Notes: a model not told the origin generated them from the letters alone. Shown: positions 34,551 through 47,124, counted from the stretch's first letter. The stretch is DNA of 64,000 nt from Mimachlamys varia (GCA_947623455.1 OX392528.1:54640322-54704321); one strand, 5' to 3'. Made by a program: numbers and translations.

Positions 34551-34650
34551 CATGGTTGTAGGGTTTCTTCGGGTTCTCCGGTTTCCCTCTACAATAAGAA
34601 CCCTCGCGCGCTAACATGCGGGCCAACAAGAGTGATAAATATAAGTAGGA
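34551..34650 (+). mobile_element. SINE-like tail, copy C (variant)
   Basis: GTTGTAGGGTTTCTTCGGGT, TCTCCGGTTTCCCTCTACAA, TAAGAACCCTCGCGCGCTAA, CATGCGGGCCAACAAGAG. It shares the CTCCGGTTTCC core with copies A and B but has a different 3' half, so it is a relative rather than the same element. Confidence 0.5.
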
Positions 34651-37600
34651 TATAACTTGTTTTAAAATTGTTGTAAAATAAATTCAGTCATATCTTTTTT
34701 ATATCATGGTTGTATATTGTATAAGATTATAAAACACACACACACGCATATATATATATACAGTGTACATGTAATTCTAACACTTTGATACATGTATCTT
34801 ATATAATATTAATAATTATGATAAATACTTATTATATTTGCATTGTCCATATAAATCAATTTAGTTCACTGGGACTTCTACTAATTTTATCCTCCGCTAA
34901 TAAAATCTTAATTCTGTACGTCAATAATTATGTACTCTGTCCGTCAGGGTATGTTGTCAATTACATGGATGCAAATTGTTGGTGAGCCGTTTTGTTTTAT
35001 TGTTAGACTCGCCTCCCCCTCTATAAACACGAGATCCCTATCACATGAGCGATGACTCTGGTTCACAATGGCGCTAGTTTAATGCTTTGTTAAGTTGGTA
35101 TTTTTTTCTGTAGTAATTTAATATTCTATTTCCCCGTATCTGTAAACGCTCACAAATCGAAAAAAAAAATATTAAAAAAACACCGGCAAAGCACTGTCAA
35201 CCCAAGCACCTATCTAACCCAATAACCTCCTTTAATATATACATAAACGTATTTGTTTTTCTAAATCATTGGAATTGAAAAATACGTTTGCATATTCAAA
35301 AAAAAAAAAGCTGTACGGCGTAAAATGTCAAAAGACATAATATTTTTGAGCGTAAAATTTGTAAATTCTTGTTTGTGTTGACTTTGGATAAAGCATATAA
35401 AATTGTGTGTTCGGCGTTACCCAGATAACATCTGTATCCAACGGACAGAGGTATGCATTACTTCACGGCACCGATCTCGCAGCGGACTCGGGTCAGCCAA
35501 GCTTGGAACCATTGTTGTTGACTTTCCAACATGGCGCCGGCAGGTGGAATTGAACAGTTATCGGAGAACTACTGTCCCGTTAATCAGGTACTTCCATCAG
35601 CCAGCGTATCTCGTCAATTCATGGATGCGGAAGATGAACACGAAATGTCATGGAAATTATCAGATATCTGAGGAAAATTACATACACAAATTCATGGGGT
35701 AAACTCACGATTCTTCTCTTCAGGGATTGAACGTTTAATCTTATATAGAAGCCTGACATTTCATATACAGCCAGCGTGGTGCTCTCAGATTGAATTTTTA
35801 ATAATGCACATGGAAAACCAGCTTTCTGTTGGTCGTGGATTTTGCAATACGCAGCGATTAATTAATGGGCGATGTTATGAGTTTCCGCGTGAAGAGTGAC
35901 CTCTTGTCGTCGGAGGAATTACGCAATGTGTCAGAAAAATCAGTGGCCATATAGGTTTACCATGAATCAGAAACATTCGTAAAATATCGATGAAATTATC
36001 CACAATTTATATTTTGATGCACAATTTCTACACTGTCAAAGTTTGATTCGTTTAAAAGCGTTAATGTGTTATATAATAATAATAATATGTACGTATAAAA
36101 TCATCGACTTTGAAAGTTAATATTCTTTCGTCAATATTTAGTGCATACAAAAAAAGTCGATTGAAATTGAAATAAAAAAAAAAAAGTTTAAATGTTTGAT
36201 ACAACTTATACCACCAATGTTTAACTCGTAGCAAAACATCAATGTTTAAAACGTTAAAAAACACCAATGTTTGATCGTCAGTGTTTTATACAACTGACCT
36301 TTCTTTCTTAGCACATTCCAATGAGATTATGTTTATGCGCAATAACCAAATAATTAGAAATGAATCGACATCTTTATTTCATTAAGCTGCACGTGTTCTC
36401 GATTATATTCCTGTTGTTAGGCCTTTAGTACCCCTACTGACCAATGGTCAAGACTGAAAAACGTGTATAATGACCACGGTCAAGAGAGGCATGTTTGGAA
36501 ATGCCTTATCATGGTATTTTGTGATCAAAGCTCCGCCGTGTAATAGCGAGTATTGTAACCGGGCAATTGTGCACATCGCCTAGCAAACCGTTTCCATGGA
36601 AATTGCAAATTGGGATAAGGCACGAGACGGAAGTACGTCAGATTGTATTCCTAACATACCTGTCCGATACCTGTGAAAGGCCACAGGTGTGCACGGCCTT
36701 CGTCATACCTGTAATTAACGTTTTAACAGAAGTCCCCCGACTTGGGTGGCGAATGTCCGATTTGTCATTAATAAAATAATGACGTCACCTTTAATTTAAA
36801 CATGGTTGAGATTTGACCCGTATGTTAGCTTAAACTCACTTAACTTAAAATAGCAAATTTTGCGGGTTCTTTGGTGAAACAAAAGCTGAAGCCTACTTTG
36901 TGTTATAGAAATTTGTTTATGTCTTTATATCAATATTTTTTTTTTTTTTTTAATCCGTAAAATACCGTTGAGATAGTCTTCAAATATCAAGTTGACAAAT
37001 ATTTTCAAACTAACAAATACCAATTATATACCCGATCTGGAAAGCCGTTATTTTATATTGTATTGTTGAAATTGGGAGAAAATGGGCATTCCATTATCTG
37101 TTATTGTGATTCGAAGCAGGTTACGACTAAAGGTTTTACGCGAATCATTGAACCGGCCTAGACGATATTGTTTTCCATCGGCATATTTAGTCCAGCGCAT
37201 AGTCCCCGGCGAGCTTTGTGAGAAATGATATCAGATCACACATCGATAGTGAAAGGTCCCAACAGACCAGCTGTTTTTACAGGTGTTTTAAATCTCGGGA
37301 ATACGATTGTTATTGACGGATAGTTGTAACGCTGTTAATTTCGGCGCTGACAGATCTCGCTCAGTCATCGCCTATCCATTACACAGTGTTTTTAGTGCCA
37401 TAATGCACACAAAACGGCTACGTCACAACACGTCATTTATAATGCGTTCACGTGATAACAACAAATATAACAAACATCTTATCGTTATTTTTGCGATTTA
37501 GATTCCGTCGAACTAGATAAAGATAAATATCTAAGTCGACTAATTAGGAGTGTGTTTCTAACGTATTTACTAGGTAAACACGTTTCTAAATAAGTGTTAG

Positions 37601-37874
37601 AACGAAAGTGATAGAATGTGTGTGTTGACAAAATAATTACCGGGACAATAGAGACATCAAAACACACACACGAGGGATATAGAGTGCTACGCAATCGTCT
37701 TATATTGTCACCTCCAACGATTTCACACGAAATATATTAGAAAGCGCGCGGCATGTGGAAAATAGAAAAGGACGATTTTAATCAGCCATTCAACGTTCTA
37801 TTAGGTATTTTGTGTTTGAAATGATATACAAACAATGTTTTGTTTGTATGTTTATTATATAAAGATCGCTAAAC
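34651..37874. other. Non-coding region
   Basis: Unique sequence. 36400-36800 is GC-richer, with a GATCAAAG TCF-type site near 36523 and a CRE (TGACGTCA) at 36779-36786. No exon recognised. Confidence 0.45.
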
Positions 37875-38105
37875 ACACATATATGTTGCACCTTTTTAAT
37901 TTAGTAATAGATACAGTATGCCGAAAACATAAATCAAACTGCATCATACAGCTGTTTCGTCCTCCTAGGACTCTTTAGTCATGTTAGGGGCCAAAAGATG
38001 TGAATCCAATATTTCTAAATTAACGTAGAAACAGAAGGGTCAGGTGTGTAAAACCCCTTTAATTTATAAATTTAGAAGTAAAATTAACATGTTCAGTATA
38101 ATCCG
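37875..38105 (-). mobile_element. Hammerhead-bearing repeat segment, copy at 37.9 kb
   Basis: Solo minus-strand copy: TTACACACCTGACCCTTCTG upstream, GGCATACTGTATCTATTACT downstream. The ribozyme core is mutated. It is the first of four different small elements packed into 37.9-39.1 kb. Confidence 0.72.
37941..37985 (-). ncRNA. Hammerhead ribozyme copy with a dead core
   Basis: On the minus strand the core reads CTAAAGA, changing the invariant G5 to A, and stem I has a mismatch (ATGA against TGAT). Stem II and GAAACAGCTGTA are intact. Expected to be inactive. Confidence 0.75.
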
Positions 38106-38205
38106 AGACCTGCCCACTACCCCAGAATAACGAAACGCGGATGAATGTAAAATGCCTTTTCGATTTCATACAAACATTTCAAATTACGTCTATAAAAATG
38201 CATCA

Positions 38206-38469
38206 GTGCCTATATTCATAAAACCGTTCTCGTGCTCAAACATGGATTTTGTGCTCAAGCCAAATTTCTTGTTCTGACAATGAATTATTTTTTAAATCTA
38301 ATTTTGTCAAAGTTTTGGAAAATGTTGAAGAGACATGAAGTCAAAAGCTGTTCGCAACATTTACAGCGACTTTTTGACTCTTTGACATGATTAAGGCGAG
38401 TTTCAAGAATTCTGGTTTGAGCACAGAATCCTTGCTTGAGCATAAGAACGGTTTCATAAATACGGACCC
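38206..38469. mobile_element. GGGCCCGTATTC-terminus MITE, copy 1
   Basis: A 264-bp element whose roughly 43-bp ends are inverted repeats, diverged from the other copy: left TATTCATAAAACCGTTCTCG, right complement TATTTATGAAACCGTTCTTA. The shared interior includes TTTTGTCAAAGTTTTG and GACATGATTAAGG. No open frame; no clear target duplication. Confidence 0.8.
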
Positions 38470-38531
38470 AGAACTGGCAACATTTCAGTGAAACATTTGA
38501 TTAACGTTTTCATAACTCATTCGAGTATTAA

Positions 38532-38916
38532 AGGCCCAATATACGTAACTTCAGGAATTTTTTCGTTAATTTGAAAAATTCTGAAAAAAAAATCCAGTTG
38601 ATAACCATGCAAAAATAAGCCTAAAACGAAGTAAACCTGAGCGGTTACTAACAAGAAACTCCTGACAGAAAAATCCAAAGAATTGAAAATAATTCAGGTG
38701 GGGCCCACTTCAATAACAAACCGCAGGTAGAAGACAGTCAAAATGGTCGCGTGTTTACAAATACCGAGTTTCAACTGCTGCCGTACCGGTAACCGCGAAA
38801 GAAGTCATCTTGGATATTGCTGATATCAGTTGATCTTAACTAAATCAATAAAAATAATAAGTTATTAGGCTTGATTTTCGCATCAAGTGTTGCCGAAAGT
38901 TACGTATATTGGGCCT
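38532..38916. mobile_element. TTAA-flanked MITE, copy 2
   Basis: A 385-bp element with the same AGGCCCAATATACGTAA termini and TTAA on both sides (38528-38531 and 38917-38920). Contains GTGGGGCCCACTTCAA and TACCGGTAACCGCG internally. It has no coding capacity. Confidence 0.88.
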
Positions 38917-38954
38917 TTAAGTGTTAGTTAAATGTATGATATATTGGTATATGC

Positions 38955-39056
38955 ACTAGAGTCATTTATTATCTTCTAAAATACTTTAATCAGGTGCCGG
39001 TCGTAATTAAGGTTATATCCCCTATAGTATTTTAGAAGACAATAAATGACTCTAGT
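38955..39056. mobile_element. 102-bp foldback element
   Basis: Arms of 31 bp (38955-38985 and 39026-39056) beginning ACTAGAGTCATTTATTATCT are inverted copies with one mismatch, separated by a 40-base centre. Looks like a tiny foldback MITE; no second copy in the window. Confidence 0.7.
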
Positions 39057-41014
39057 TTATGAAAGTGATTAATGATTAACTTGTAATCGTCGAGAGTTAA
39101 TTTTATTAGAATAAAACATCTTTTAACTTCATAAACAATCCATGTTGGCTATGTTCAATCTTGATTTAAAAAAAAAATCAATATTTGAACTTTTTAATTT
39201 CAAACTGTTAGTAGCATTACAGACACTTAGATAAGAGACATACATATATCTTCTACTGGTTTTAGACCCCTGTTTACACATGACCACAAAGCGTTATTGT
39301 AAATATAAAGTACTGCTTTGTTTAGAAGAGATTTTTCATGGACAGATTTCAAAATAAAATGTTGGTTATTAAATAAGAAATCTTTCGATTATTGGTTATA
39401 GTGTTGGAAAACCCCCGTAACTTTCATTAAAAAAAACCCGAATTGCTACATTCGATAAATACATTTTTGTATAAATTGTATGTGTTATTGTCTATTTGTA
39501 GCCAGCTCAGGTATATTTACTTTCAAATTGGCAGATATTAGAGAGTTTTATATTACTTAGTAGGAAACTTGGTGTACAAAAAAATGTAGACTTGATGTAG
39601 GTAAATTGTTTGTTTCAGAAATAAGCATGCCAACACGGAGAAGACATCTTATTTTCAACAAAACATGCTCATGATTGTAAAACTCGCCTTTATATTTTAT
39701 TTCATTGTATCTAAATCCTGTCCGTTATTCTGGTGTCAATTTCCAAACTGACATTTCGCCAAGTTCCTTCTATCTAAACAGTGGAACATTGAGTTTAAAA
39801 CGGAAACCTATTAACGGTTGACACCAGATAGGTAAATTGTAATTATTTAACTAAGCTGGCCGTTACATAAGGGAACTTTTCTCGGCTCCGTGGTGAAACG
39901 ACGGAGAGAGATAGCGCCCGGATGATAGATGATCCCTTGTTTACCTTTTCACTGCAATGAACAATGGCTTTATCTATCACGATTGTTTGCGACCCTATTG
40001 TTCAGGTAGAGTTCCACGTGCCAAAAAGATTGTTTCAATTAACAGACAATGCACCCGATTTAGCTTCTCGGTTTCTCTATTGTTACCGGTTGTAACCCCC
40101 TTTCTTTCCTCGCGTGGTCACGAGATCCCGGAACATGTCCCCGGGCAGACGTACTGGGTATTGTAGGGTGGAAGTCAGGCTCTAGCCTGACACCTATTGT
40201 AGACTTCTGTCAACATGCATTGTACCGTTATTTCTCTCCCTCCCAGTTTCCACTTCCCATCATCCTGGTAATTGTGCGAGGTACGGACGATTTAAATGGA
40301 TCCGAGTAATAATGGAGAGTTTTTAAGGTCAGAAAAGGTACAATTATCGCTAATTGCAAATCAACATTCCGTGACCCGAATAACAAAAAAAACCCACAGG
40401 TAAAAAAGATACAGGTAAAACGAATCAACGAAGTGATGTAACTCTATCGGTTCACGCTTCTGAGCTCGAGACATTTTATAGTAGATTGCTGCATGATAGT
40501 TTTTTTTTCTCATTAACAGTTTGTTTTATTGCATTCGAATAAAAGCAAATTTATTGCATTCTATGACACGGAACAAATAGCAATAATAAAATCTAAAACA
40601 CCTAATTTATTGGATCAACATTGAAATGATGGAAATTAATAAATGGAAATTTGAATATTTTGATATAATTGATAAGTGATAATTTGAACGTCTGGTCGTA
40701 GCAACGCAGTTCTAATAAAATGCTATGAAAGGTTGTTTTTTTAGGACAATTGCTATATTGATTAAGTTGTAAAAGTTTTTAAATTATTTTTATTTCCAAT
40801 TTGAAAACATTTACTTTATAATTAAACGAAATAATAGACATTGCCAAAATACAAATACATATACATCATGACGACAAATGAAAAAAAAGGAGAATTTTAA
40901 ATACGGCATAATTTTTAGACATATCTACACATTCTAATTTAATACATAAAGGTTTGCATAATTTTTAAGAGTAGTCATTCTTTGAGACATCAGATCAGTG
41001 TGTTTTAGATACCC
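39057..41014. other. Non-coding region
   Basis: AT-rich unique sequence with a GC-richer patch at 39840-40300. Nothing recognised. Confidence 0.5.
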
Positions 41015-41256
41015 GGGCCCGTATTCATGAAACCGTTCTCATGCTCAAGCATGAATTTCATGCTCAAGCCTTATTTCTTGTTCTGGCTATAAATTATTTA
41101 AAAAATCTAACTTTGTCAAAGTTTTGTAGAGACATGAAGCCAAAAGCTGTTTTCAACATTTTGTCGCTTCGACATGATTAAGGAGAGTTTCAAGAAAGCT
41201 GGCTTGAGCACAGAATCCATGCTTGAGCGTGAGAACGGTTTCGTGAATACGGGCCC
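41015..41256. mobile_element. GGGCCCGTATTC-terminus MITE, copy 2
   Basis: A 242-bp element with near-perfect terminal inverted repeats of about 40 bp beginning GGGCCCGTATTCATGAAACC on the left and GGGCCCGTATTCACGAAACC on the right complement. The interior aligns with the copy at 38.2 kb with a small internal deletion. No coding capacity. Confidence 0.85.
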
Positions 41257-41899
41257 TGGTTTCCATATTAAACCATATGCTTAAGCGATAAAATGTTTTC
41301 AATAGAAGTTATAACACCAAGCAAGATTTGACTTTCCATTCTCCTATAAATATAACGCGGTGATGACAATCACGATGTCTTTAAAAGTGACGTTGAAATC
41401 ATGAACACCACAGTCTCGAACAGACGACGTGGATAAGATGTGTAACTAGTATACGTGTAATTCAGTCTTTGAGCATATATTAAAAACATATATATGCATG
41501 TTGAAGTAACAATTTGTATCATTCGAATGACACTATACATACTCTAATAATCTCCATTTGTCGTTCCATTTTTCTTTTATTTTCATTTTCGCTATGTGTA
41601 TATTTAACTTTCTACATGTAATTTGTATTGCACCATAATCAAATTGAATACCACATAAATCGATATCAATAGAACTGTTATGTTATACACGAGGAGAGGG
41701 CTTACTATAAGTTATTACAATTTGTGCCCAATTTTACATTTTGAAGCAATAAAATATGTTGAAATCAAATCACGGTCTTCAAAAGTTAAAATTAGTGATG
41801 TCAAAATAATGTTTCAGAAATTTTCAGTTGGTGCCGTCATGGTCGTTATGGTTTTGAAACAAATATATAGTTAGTGACGCTATAATAATAATTCATAAG
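41257..41899. other. Non-coding spacer
   Basis: AT-rich sequence between a MITE and the CRE repeat. Nothing recognised. Confidence 0.5.
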
Positions 41900-42225
41900 T
41901 TATACTTAGTGACGTCATGATAACGTTTCCTAAATTATAGTTATTGACGTCATTATGTTTTCCTAAGTTATACATTTTGTAGTTATTGACGTCATGATAA
42001 TGTTTCTTAAGTTATAGTGACGTTATGATACTGTTTCTCAAGTAATAGTGACGTCATTATCATGTCTTCTCAGTTATAGTTAGTGACGTCATGATAATGT
42101 TTCTTAAGTTATAGTGACGTTATGATACTGTTTCTCAAGTAATAGTGACGTCATTATCATGTCTCCTTAGTTATAAGTAGTGACGTCATTATAATGTTTC
42201 TTGAGTTATAATGACGTTATGATAC
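41900..42225. repeat. Degenerate tandem repeat built around CRE (TGACGTCA) sites
   Basis: A unit of about 30-45 bp, AGTTATAGTTAGTGACGTCA plus TGATAATGTTTCTTA, is repeated about nine times. Perfect TGACGTCA octamers lie at 41910-41917, 41945-41952, 41987-41994, 42049-42056, 42084-42091, 42146-42153 and 42181-42188, with TGACGTTA variants between. CREB/ATF binding is inferred. Confidence 0.85.
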
Positions 42226-45200
42226 TGAAATCAACGACATCAAATATTACATGGTACCAAACGGAAGTGGCCTGGTTGGATTCACTACATGAAAACAGTG
42301 GGGTTACAAAACATGAGGCTAAAGCACAAAGCTTAATTGTGACACAATATAAAGATAATGTTGGCGAGAGAAGAGATGAGGGGGGTCACGGATGATGGAG
42401 GTATAACTACAATTTGTACATAGCTTAGTTCGGGGATCTTGTATAAACTAATTTATTCTCACGCCTGACCAAGCCGAGAACTAGGGTGACCGGCAAAGTC
42501 AAGTAGTACACATACGACTGAGGAGGGAGACCTGAATGTAGCGGCTGACACAGCTATCGAATCCCTCCCCAGCACTTGTAGGGCGATCCCCAAGGAGACC
42601 ATTCGTCACCCATATAGCCCGCCAATCACAAGTCACAATCAACTCATTATGTTCTTTCAGCATTCTTATTCATTGTGGACTTAGAAAAACGTCGGCAGTT
42701 GCTCTTCTCCAGTTGAAAGCACTTGAGAAAATCTTTTGATACTGCTCAGGTGCAACGGGGGTCTCTCCACATTATTGCAGTTTGGTGTTACGATACAAAG
42801 CCATCCCGGCCACAAGCAAATTCTTCCCAGTTTGCCCCGGGTTAAAGATGCCCAAGTTCTTTTTTCTCTGCTCTATTCTTCTAACAGATGGGCCTGTTTT
42901 ATTCCAGTCAGACTTAAGAGAAATAAGTGGCCTGAAAAATAGAACACATTAATGAAACATGGAATGCTAGGCTCGTGTTCGACCGTCGGATCAACCACTC
43001 ACGGAAAAAACACGAAATCACTGCCCGAATCCCACATCTGTACGGTCATTATAACCCTCGATATTACACCTCAAGTCCTCTTTGTCATTTTCAAAGTCAT
43101 TATCATAGTTATATTCACAGAACTGTAGGCCTACCGGATCTACAAGACAACGCGACCTGCTCGTCTGGACGAGTTGTTCCTAGAACATGTTCTCGTCCTC
43201 CTAGTTCATAACTGAAGTAAATATATCATGGTTAATTTAACAGATAATAACATTGACTTTAACATCTCTTCAAATAAATGTTGGCTTCTGTTCAATATGC
43301 TATTATACTTTAACAACGGTTTGAAGTTAAATTGAGCGTGTCAATTGCTCTATTTGCCATGAAATTGGATTTTTCTCGCCTGATTGAATCAATTTTTGAG
43401 GCTTCAAGAGCAATACAAGGGTGGAAACAGAGCGTGCAGGAGAACTCTCGCTATCACAATCATTATTATATCATATTGTTGTAGATTTAACAGTATAGAT
43501 AATCTACATTATATTTCTGCAATAAAAGATAATTTTATTTACACACGATTAATAATTGAATTATAATATTTGCATACGTACATTATATTATGTTTTGTAC
43601 ACAGCAGACGAATATCAACCCGCTGTCTATATGTATTTACACTGTCAAAACTATTTGCTTGATAAACATGCAAATATGTTTTGCATATTCTATCTGTTGA
43701 TGTTTGATCAGGGTCGGGGGAGCGTTTTGGAGGAAGTGTTTTGTCTGGCTATTGATGAAGAACTTTGCAGACTTTGATTGACTAGGCTATTGTAAGTCTG
43801 GTATCATACTCCGAAACGAGATTTCCGGAAAGCTTAACTTTACATTGTAATAGGATGATATTCCAATCACAGCTACTTTCAAAATAATTCGATTGAAATG
43901 ATCAGAAAATGGGTTTAAAATATTAAATTATTCACTGTCAAAAGCAAACGGTTTTTAGAGAAATATTTTTCAGATAGCAGAAAAAGACGGTTTTAGATTT
44001 TATTCCGAGTGGTGTTAAGCTGGCAGAGAATAAAACCAGTGGGACCCATAATGGCTAACTATTTATGTACCCCTCTATTGAGACAGTGTTTGCGAACTTC
44101 TCAGCCGGCATGTGGAGGGCAAACAACGGTATTTGAGTTTTATATAAAGGCGTAGAACTTTGTCAATGGCGACGAAGAGAAAAAATACACAAGTTTGTCA
44201 GTAATATAGTGACCGAACACACAGACAACCAATAACTATGGGGAGTTACATTGGTAGCATCTCTCTAATACACCACTAGATAAACCAAACCCACAATACG
44301 GGACCGTGTTTACCGGCCAATACAAACACAAAGCGTTAACGTTTTTATGTTGTTGTAGGCCGAACAGAGCTTTGAGAAATCTTGTCTCTTGCTCTGTATA
44401 ACGTGTTATCGTTTTATTTCCAGTATAATTTATTGTTTGTTGACAAAAAAAATTGAATAAAAAATCACCCATAGAAAATTCAATATTGATTAATCGACTT
44501 ACTTTGGTATATAAATAAATCATATATTTTTTAAAATCAATACATATAAATTATATTAATCTGTTTTAATAGTGATTTATTGAAGCATCGACAACAAACA
44601 TATCAACCCAATCAATTTAACAATGACACGGAAATTGAAATACTAATATTTTATGTTCTTGATCATAAAATAATATTTACACATGTTAAATTGTGTTATT
44701 TGTTAAATTGTATCACACGTAATAATATATACTACCCACCCCCCATTACACTATTTTTTAGGAACTTTCACGTTCATATATTTCTTGTCGTTTATGTATT
44801 GTTCTGTTTGCTAATTTTTTTTTGAAATTGATTTGCCTTTTTGTTTCATACTTACACGAGTTATTATTTTTGTATTTCAAGTTAATACTTTTGACAATCT
44901 ATAATTTGTTTTAATTTCAGTTGACATATTTGTTGACCTTATTGTGCTATAATATATATTTAACCTACCGCAATTATTTTGTATTTTACATAAATATGTT
45001 AATGAGGACTTCGTTTTTGACTTGGGAGTTATTACATCATTATAAATTGTTTGTTGCTTTGTATTGTTAATTTATTTTTTCACGATAACATATGCCCAAA
45101 ATAAATTATTAGTACAAAACACAGAATTAATGCTTTATGTGTAAAAGAAATAGTACATGATTTATAATTCTAACAAAGAACATTTAGTACTACATATTAT

Positions 45201-45229
45201 TAATAGTTCCGTGCAGAAATGAAAAGTAC
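42226..45229. other. Non-coding region
   Basis: Unique sequence, GC-richer at 42400-43210. The open frames here (up to 95 codons) show no domain. Nothing recognised. Confidence 0.5.
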
Positions 45230-45400
45230 GTCAGTACCACCCATAATTAGAGTACCACACTAATAAATAAAGTACCACATACAATGTATAGGACGATCCA
45301 TAATTAATATGTACCATCACTTATTTATAGTAAAACAAATGATAATTGTACAACAACTAATAGTACCACACTAAATTTATAGTACCACACAAAATTAATT
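45230..45400. repeat. Degenerate AGTACCACA repeat
   Basis: AGTACCAC(AC/CC)TAAT-type phrases recur about eight times at irregular 15-35 bp spacing in AT-rich sequence. Old or loosely organised repeat. Confidence 0.55.
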
Positions 45401-46302
45401 AAAGAGATTGTCCATTTATTGCTGTCAAAATATTGATTTTATAAATGATAAAACAAAATGTATAATATTGATATTTGTGTAGAAAGGCAGATCATCGTCA
45501 TTCCATAGAGAGTATTTAGATGGGGGAATCACAGAATACCAAAATAAATAAACGCATCAAAGAATACTACTAACAGATTTATAAATTGAACGCAGACAAA
45601 AGTAATGATGACATGTGTTTTCATTATCAACATCACAATGGTAAATACTAGGTAACTGATGTGAAGCAAATACATTACACGAAAAAACGACAGTTTAAGA
45701 CAAATACATGTTTGTCTTGTTTCTGCTAAGACTGAAAGTTATTTATTTACATCAGCCCAATTAAATATTTGGTAACACTCGTGGTACAGGTGGCACATCA
45801 TATTACATGCAGGTGTACAATGTAGGTTGAATATTGATGAGGTTATTGTAGAGGTGAAACACACCTTCCGAATGTATCTAAACTACAGCTTGGCATTTTA
45901 TAGTTGTTTTGGTTATGAGGGTCGTGATGACGGCCACCTCGGTTTAAAGGAGGCAAATGATGAGTATGATCTGGAACTAATTCATTGGAAACTTTTTTTG
46001 GAAAGTAGAAAGTTTATATTCCCCCCGAATAGATTTTAAAAGTTCGAGGTTAAGTGCCTCACAACCATCTTAAGAGGAAATTCACATGGATCATCAGAAA
46101 TATTTTGCCAAATTCCAAATTGTTTTATTCATATAGGCATTTCCAAGAAAATGTCTATGATCAGTATCCAACAACTATTGAGTACTTGTAAAATATTCTA
46201 TGTAATTATAAGTGTGATGTATTGAATAAGTGTGTTATTTTACATGATCTATAAATGTGTTATTGTATAAGAGGGCTATCTTTTTAATAAACCTGTATAT
46301 AT
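45401..46302. other. Sequence upstream of the RT fragment
   Basis: I could not find earlier reverse transcriptase motifs in any frame by eye. The 70-codon frame at 45827-46039 is not recognisable. Confidence 0.45.
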
Positions 46303-46485
46303 ATGTGTAATATTTTCCTGCACATTATTGGTATACTCATAGGAGCAAACTGTGCCTCTCTTGTGGTCGACCTGTTTTTGTTTTCATGTAAGACTAGATT
46401 TATTGCAAAACATGGCATGATTTGTAACAAAAACATGACTAAGTCCTTCAGTCTTGCTGTCAGATATATCGACGATGTGCTGTGA
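46303..46485 (+). pseudogene. Penelope-like reverse transcriptase fragment (YIDD)
   Basis: The reading frame has IIGILIGANCASLVVDLFLF followed about 33 residues later by FSLAVRYIDDVL. These match the conserved block (G-I-x-x-G-x-N-C-A) and catalytic Y-I-D-D motif of the palm in Penelope-like reverse transcriptases, whose metazoan members usually read GIPMGTNCAP and RYIDD. Only about 55 residues remain. A stop follows YIDDVL immediately, and the upstream fingers motifs are not found. The usual GIP-MG triplet is changed to GIL-IG. It abuts an inverted copy of the terminal segment. This is a dead remnant; the Penelope assignment (rather than another retroelement) is from family knowledge. Confidence 0.75.
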
Positions 46486-46489
46486 TGTA

Positions 46490-46810
46490 ATTGAAAAATA
46501 AATAATCAGAGAAATGCAAAGCTCAACTTACCATAATCATAACTCAAAATCGATTAAACCAGGGGCAAGATATGAACAAAGAAAATATTTACACGGAAAC
46601 CATTGAAAGCGTACTAGATAACAAGACCAGGTGTTCCATAAGAGTAAACGTCTACTACTTCACCGACGACACCCGCCATGTAAATCTTTATCAAATCAAA
46701 GTAAATGTCATGGTCTCAAAATGAGAACAGAAGCATAATTCTCAATCACAACCAGCAGGTATACTAATGAGCCTATTCAAAACGTCCATTTAGAAATAAG
46801 GTGGGAGATA
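46490..46810 (-). mobile_element. Penelope-type terminal segment, inverted copy beside the RT fragment
   Basis: On the minus strand: TTCTCATTTTGAGACCATGA, ACATGGCGGGTGTCGTCGGT, GAAGTAGTAGACGTTTACTC, GGAACACCTGGTCTTGTT and TTTAATCGATTTTGAGTT. It begins within a few bases of the end of the reverse transcriptase fragment, in the opposite orientation to it. Confidence 0.7.
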
Positions 46811-46852
46811 TAAATCACATCGATCGTATTTATCTTGTATACTCTTTCTGAA

Positions 46853-46864
46853 CGTGACGTCACG
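46853..46864. promoter_or_regulatory. Extended palindromic CRE
   Basis: CGTGACGTCACG, a perfect 12-bp palindrome centred on TGACGTCA, about 45 bp beyond the inverted Penelope terminal segment. Confidence 0.3.
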
Positions 46865-47124
46865 AACACTACAGATTCACCTACAGTACTTTCCTCGATC
46901 TTTCCTTATAAAATGATAAACTGTTACGTACTACACAGTTCTTCACAATATGGCGATTTCTGATTTCTTATCGTAAACTTTCCTTTTCTTAGTTAGACCC
47001 GATAAACCAAAGATCACCTTGTTTCACAGTGATTTTGCTCTATGTCTTTATTAATGTGATAGACTTCGTCTGAGTTGTCAAAGAATGATACAAAGCACAC
47101 ACACAAGGATTGTACGTCTATAAT

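Noticed and set aside
43183..43196. AGAACATGTTCT palindrome as a p53 or steroid-receptor site
   Set aside because: Only one p53 half-site, and the spacing is wrong for a glucocorticoid element. Chance is sufficient.
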